From: Pseudomonadales bacterium
GTDB lineage: Bacteria; Pseudomonadota; Gammaproteobacteria; Pseudomonadales; Azotimanducaceae
Assembly: GCA_029249645.1 (NCBI GenBank)
Contig: JAQWWC010000043.1
Span: 1 to 38,673 of the forward strand
DNA length: 38,673 bases
Reading direction: 5' to 3'
Shown: positions 35,465 to 38,673 of the stretch, piece by piece
Layout of the letters: every line of letters starts with the position of its first letter
How positions within the stretch are numbered: the first letter of the stretch is position 1
Notes under the pieces: generated by a model
Seen by the model: only the letters and a program-made list of their open reading frames with translations
Told to the model about the DNA's origin: nothing
The model's database searches: none
Translations under genes and position numbers: made by a program

Positions 35465-36997
35465 ATGCATCCCGGCCTCCACAGTCAACTGCGTCCCAAT
35501 AAGCTCGCTTTTGTTTCTGACGACGGTGAGCAACAGACCACCTATCGCCAATTGGACGAGCAGTCCAATCAAACCGCACACTTTTTATCCAGCCTAGGTT
35601 TAAAGCACCGAGATGGCATCGCCATCCTTTTAGACAACGACCTTCGATTTTTAACCATCGCCTGGGCCGCTCAACGCTCCGGTCTGTACTTCACGCCCAT
35701 CAGCACTTTTTTTCAGGCTATGGAAGTCAACTATATCCTTGAAAACTGTGAAGCCCGCGTGCTGTTCACGAAGCAATCCATTTTGGACCAAACGGACTTA
35801 ACCTTGCCCCCACATTTGACTGTGGTAACCCTTGATCGGGGTCCAAGCCTTTCTTGGGACACGGCCATTTCAGACTTTCCGGTAACCCCTCAAGCTGACG
35901 CGCGTGAGGGCGCTGAGATGATTTATTCCTCCGGCACGACGGGCCTTCCGAAAGGCGTGCGGTTTGATCTAGCCTTATCCCCAGTGGGCACAGTGTCCGA
36001 TCTGATTGCGAAACGCATCGCGATGCATTGCGTTGATGACAACACAAAATACCTCTCTACCGCGCCGCTCTATCACTCAGCGCCGTTACGGTACAACCTA
36101 ATGGTTTCGCGCCTAGGCGGCACGTCGGTCATCATGCGGAAATTTGATGCCCAACACGCCCTTAGACTCATCGAGCAGCATCGCATCACCCACAGTCAAT
36201 GGGTCCCAACCATGTTCAACCGATTGCTGTCGTTACCCCAAGCGGTCCGCGACAGCACGGATATCAGCAGCCTTCAGTATGCGATCCACGCAGCAGCCCC
36301 GTGCCCCATTGAGGTTAAACAAGCAATGATCGCCTGGTGGGGCAACATTCTGTACGAGTATTATTCAGGGACAGAGTCGAACGGCTCAACCGCTATTACC
36401 AGTGCCGAGTCGCTCACCCATCCTGGCAGTGTCGGTCGTGCCTTTCATGGCACCGTCCGAATTTTAGATGATCATTATAATGTTTTGCCCGCAGGCGCCA
36501 TCGGTGGTGTCTACTTTGAAAACGGCACCGATTTCAGCTATTTCAAGGATGAGGCCAAAACCGCCGCTGCAAAATCACCTCAAGGCTTTACAACATTAGG
36601 TGACCTGGGATACCTAGATGATGCGGGCTACTTGTATTTAAAAGATCGTAAGTCCTTCATGATTATCTCTGGCGGCGTTAACATCTACCCGCAAGAAATC
36701 GAAGACCTGCTCGTAAGCCATGAGGCAGTCCTCGATGCCGCCGTGTTTGGCGTTCCGGACGCGGATTTCGGGGAAGCGGTAAAAGCAGTTGTTGAGCTAA
36801 ACCCGCCTTATAAAAACCAAGAAACAGACGCTCTCGCCGAGAAGCTCATCGCCTTTTGTCGCGCTAACCTCTCCCATATCAAGTGCCCTAAAAGCATTGA
36901 GTTCATCGAGACTCTGCCCAGACACCCCACGGGCAAACTCTACAAAGCAAAACTCCGCGCGCCGTATTGGGAAAATCGTTCATCGCTGATCATTTAA
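35465..36997 (+). CDS. AMP-binding acyl-CoA synthetase
   Basis: This ANL-superfamily enzyme of 510 residues activates a carboxylic acid to acyl-AMP and then acyl-CoA. The ATP motif MIYSSGTTGLPKGV, STAPLYHSAPL, YYSGTESNGSTAIT, LGDLGYLDDAGYLYLKDRKSFMIISGGVNIYP and the C-terminal catalytic Lys in RHPTGKLYKAKLR are all present. The substrate (medium/long-chain fatty acid or other acid) cannot be read from sequence. The stop codon overlaps that of the convergent folK gene. Confidence 0.92.
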   Translation: MHPGLHSQLRPNKLAFVSDDGEQQTTYRQLDEQSNQTAHFLSSLGLKHRDGIAILLDNDLRFLTIAWAAQRSGLYFTPISTFFQAMEVNYILENCEARVLFTKQSILDQTDLTLPPHLTVVTLDRGPSLSWDTAISDFPVTPQADAREGAEMIYSSGTTGLPKGVRFDLALSPVGTVSDLIAKRIAMHCVDDNTKYLSTAPLYHSAPLRYNLMVSRLGGTSVIMRKFDAQHALRLIEQHRITHSQWVPTMFNRLLSLPQAVRDSTDISSLQYAIHAAAPCPIEVKQAMIAWWGNILYEYYSGTESNGSTAITSAESLTHPGSVGRAFHGTVRILDDHYNVLPAGAIGGVYFENGTDFSYFKDEAKTAAAKSPQGFTTLGDLGYLDDAGYLYLKDRKSFMIISGGVNIYPQEIEDLLVSHEAVLDAAVFGVPDADFGEAVKAVVELNPPYKNQETDALAEKLIAFCRANLSHIKCPKSIEFIETLPRHPTGKLYKAKLRAPYWENRSSLII

Positions 36998-37479
36998 CCC
37001 CAGAGCGCTATCACCAAATTAGGCGCACGCCGAATCAAGACACTCAAGCCTTCGTTGATTCCCGGAAATCGAAATTCCGGCGCGATATCCTGAAGCGGCT
37101 GGAGTACGAAGCGTCGATCCAAAGCCCTGGGATGCGGCACTGTTAGCGTAGACGTCGAAAGGGTCTCGTCTCCGACGGCAATTAGATCAAGATCCAAGGT
37201 CCGCGCCGTATTTTTTCCATGATCTTTTGGACGACCAAACTCCGCTTCAAGCGCTTGTAGGTTTAATAGCAAGGACTCAGGTGGCAGACCACTTTTAAAC
37301 GCAACCACCGCATTCGCAAAGTCCGTCGCGTCGGCTGTCATATCCACCGGTTCCGTGCGATAAATCTCGGAGGCGCGAAAGCCCTCCGGGAATTGTTGTG
37401 CCAGACACACCATGGCCTTTAAGACATTCTGATCCGGCGCACCAAGATTACTCCCCAAAGCAACAACAACCTCCCGCAT
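36994..37479 (-). CDS. folK: 2-amino-4-hydroxy-6-hydroxymethyldihydropteridine pyrophosphokinase
   Basis: HPPK transfers pyrophosphate from ATP to the pterin in folate synthesis. The product has 161 residues, close to the E. coli enzyme. ALGSNLGAPDQNV, YRTEPVD, the signature NTARTLDLDLIAVG and VPHPRALDRRFVLQPL are family landmarks. AGGAGGG lies five bases before the ATG used here, so the ORF-track start 11 codons upstream is rejected. No other folate gene is adjacent. Confidence 0.95.
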   Translation of the reverse strand: MREVVVALGSNLGAPDQNVLKAMVCLAQQFPEGFRASEIYRTEPVDMTADATDFANAVVAFKSGLPPESLLLNLQALEAEFGRPKDHGKNTARTLDLDLIAVGDETLSTSTLTVPHPRALDRRFVLQPLQDIAPEFRFPGINEGLSVLIRRAPNLVIALWG

Positions 37480-37582
37480 AGACCCTCCTGACCGCTGCCC
37501 GAAACTTCTCAAGTTTCAGCTCGCACAGCCTTCGTTTTGTGTTAATTTTAAGCCTCGTATGTCATTCATGCTAGGACTCAAC

Positions 37583-38668
37583 ATGAAAGCAGCTGTATTG
37601 AGAGAACAAAATAAGCCTATGGAGATTGAAGAAGTTCAAATCTCAAAGCCTGGCCCAAGAGAAGTCCTGGTTAGACCTATTGCGGCTGGTGTCTGCCACA
37701 GTGATCTACATTTTTTAGATGGCTCATATCCTTACATGCTACCGACCATTTTAGGCCACGAGAGCGCGGGTGTCGTCGAAGAAGTCGGCAAAGATGTGAC
37801 CTATGTTAAAAAAGGCGATCATGTCATCACCTGCCTCTCGGCCTTTTGTGGGCATTGCAATAAATGCTTAACAGGCCATTTATCGCTTTGCCAAAGCCCT
37901 GAGGTCTCTCGAGCACCTGAAGTCGAATCTCGGCTGAGCATTGGCGGAGAGACCGTCCATCAATTCTTAAACCTTTCATCCTTCGCCGAGCTGATGCTCA
38001 TCCACGAACATGCACTGGTTAAAGTTCGAGAAGATATGCCAATGGATAGAGCCGCTTTGATTGGCTGCTCCACAACGACGGGCGTCGGCGCTGTTTTTCA
38101 CACAGCGGGCGTCGAACCTGGGTCGATTGTTGCCGTGATCGGCTGCGGCGGCGTTGGACTTGCTGCGATTAATGGCGCGGCAATTGCGGGCGCGTCCATG
38201 GTGATTGCAGTTGATATGGTCGACAGTAAGCTCGAATTGGCTAAAGCCGTCGGCGCAACCCACACGATCAATGCGCGCTCCGGCAATGCCGTCGGTGAAG
38301 TCCTCGAGCTCACCAAAGGCGGGTGCGATTATACTTTCGAAGCGATTGGCTTAAAGGCTACTGCCGAGCAGGCCTTCCAAATGCTCTGTAGCGGCGGTAC
38401 CGCAACCATTATCGGTATGATTCCGGTTGGCACGATGGTTGAGCTACATGGCGTTGACTTCTTGATGGAGAAAAAAATACAGGGCTCTAATATGGGTTCC
38501 AATCGATTTAGAATTGATATGCCGCGCTTCGTTGATTTCTACCTGAGTGGCAAGCTCCATCTCGATCAAATGATCTCAAAGCACATCAAATTAGCAGACG
38601 TAAATACCGCGCTAACTGCGCTCAAGAGTGGCGAAGAAGCGCGTCATGTCATCATGTTTGATCAATAA
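37583..38668 (+). CDS. Zinc-dependent alcohol dehydrogenase
   Basis: This medium-chain dehydrogenase of 361 residues resembles class III-type and NDMA-type enzymes. The catalytic zinc ligands are in CHSDLHFLDG and LGHESAGVVEEVG with a later CSTTTGVGA. Structural zinc cysteines are in CGHCNKCLTGHLSLC. The Rossmann motif is VIGCGGVGLAAINGA, followed by VDMVDSKLELAKAVGATHTI, where Asp predicts NAD preference. AGGA lies six bases before the ATG used; the ORF-track start is eight codons too early. Substrate is unknown, and no glutathione-specific partner gene is visible. It ends five bases before the window edge. Confidence 0.93.
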   Translation: MKAAVLREQNKPMEIEEVQISKPGPREVLVRPIAAGVCHSDLHFLDGSYPYMLPTILGHESAGVVEEVGKDVTYVKKGDHVITCLSAFCGHCNKCLTGHLSLCQSPEVSRAPEVESRLSIGGETVHQFLNLSSFAELMLIHEHALVKVREDMPMDRAALIGCSTTTGVGAVFHTAGVEPGSIVAVIGCGGVGLAAINGAAIAGASMVIAVDMVDSKLELAKAVGATHTINARSGNAVGEVLELTKGGCDYTFEAIGLKATAEQAFQMLCSGGTATIIGMIPVGTMVELHGVDFLMEKKIQGSNMGSNRFRIDMPRFVDFYLSGKLHLDQMISKHIKLADVNTALTALKSGEEARHVIMFDQ

Positions 38669-38673
38669 AAGGA

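Overview
The window looks like a chromosomal segment of a free-living, probably marine, gammaproteobacterium. The best evidence is the run holA-lptE-leuS and lnt-corC-ybeY-phoH-miaB, which is the usual gammaproteobacterial arrangement of these housekeeping genes. A DUF1820 gene and a PdsR/PdsS-type two-component pair, known mainly from marine Proteobacteria, agree with this. I see no rRNA, tRNA, CRISPR array, insertion sequence or prophage. Base composition is even apart from one very AT-rich stretch near the left end.

Layout. Bases 1-642 are non-coding, with an AT-rich block that can fold into nested inverted repeats. Next come a GltS-like symporter, a convergent exported PqqB-like metallo-hydrolase and a PfkB sugar kinase. 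A gene-poor stretch (about 4050-4886) holds one credible 61-codon gene. It is followed by a PdsR/PdsS-like pair without any visible sortase or sortase target. A conserved hypothetical gene then diverges from an ArsR-methyltransferase fusion regulator (SahR-like) that precedes ahcY. The divergent intergenic region carries two matching palindromes, TATCRA-N6-TTGATA, whose centres are 50 bp apart.

The most striking locus is tesB followed, with ATGA overlap, by a gene that the ORF track splits in two. The two ORFs lie in the same frame and are separated by one TGA in the context Leu-TGA-Pro-Val-Cys-His-Gln-Thr-Val. This matches the UPVC redox motif of the GrdB-related selenoprotein family, and a small hairpin with a G-starting loop lies at SECIS distance. 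The real product is a 283-residue selenoprotein.

A 36-residue exported peptide gene follows on the minus strand. Then comes a rightward block: a MoxR AAA+ ATPase, a CoxE-like VWA protein and a complete peptide ABC transporter (SBP, two permeases, two ATPases). One of the permeases carries a fibronectin-III-like insertion. Opposite this block run a Nudix hydrolase, cobT and cobS, so the transporter lies between two separate AAA+/VWA pairs. A histidine phosphatase gene diverges from cobS.

The right third is housekeeping: holA, lptE, leuS, lnt, corC, ybeY, phoH and miaB on the minus strand, then DUF1820 and an acyl-CoA synthetase on the plus strand, folK on the minus strand and a zinc alcohol dehydrogenase on the plus strand. 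Many ORF-track starts are too far upstream; corrected starts are given where a ribosome binding site, family length or family N-terminus supports them.
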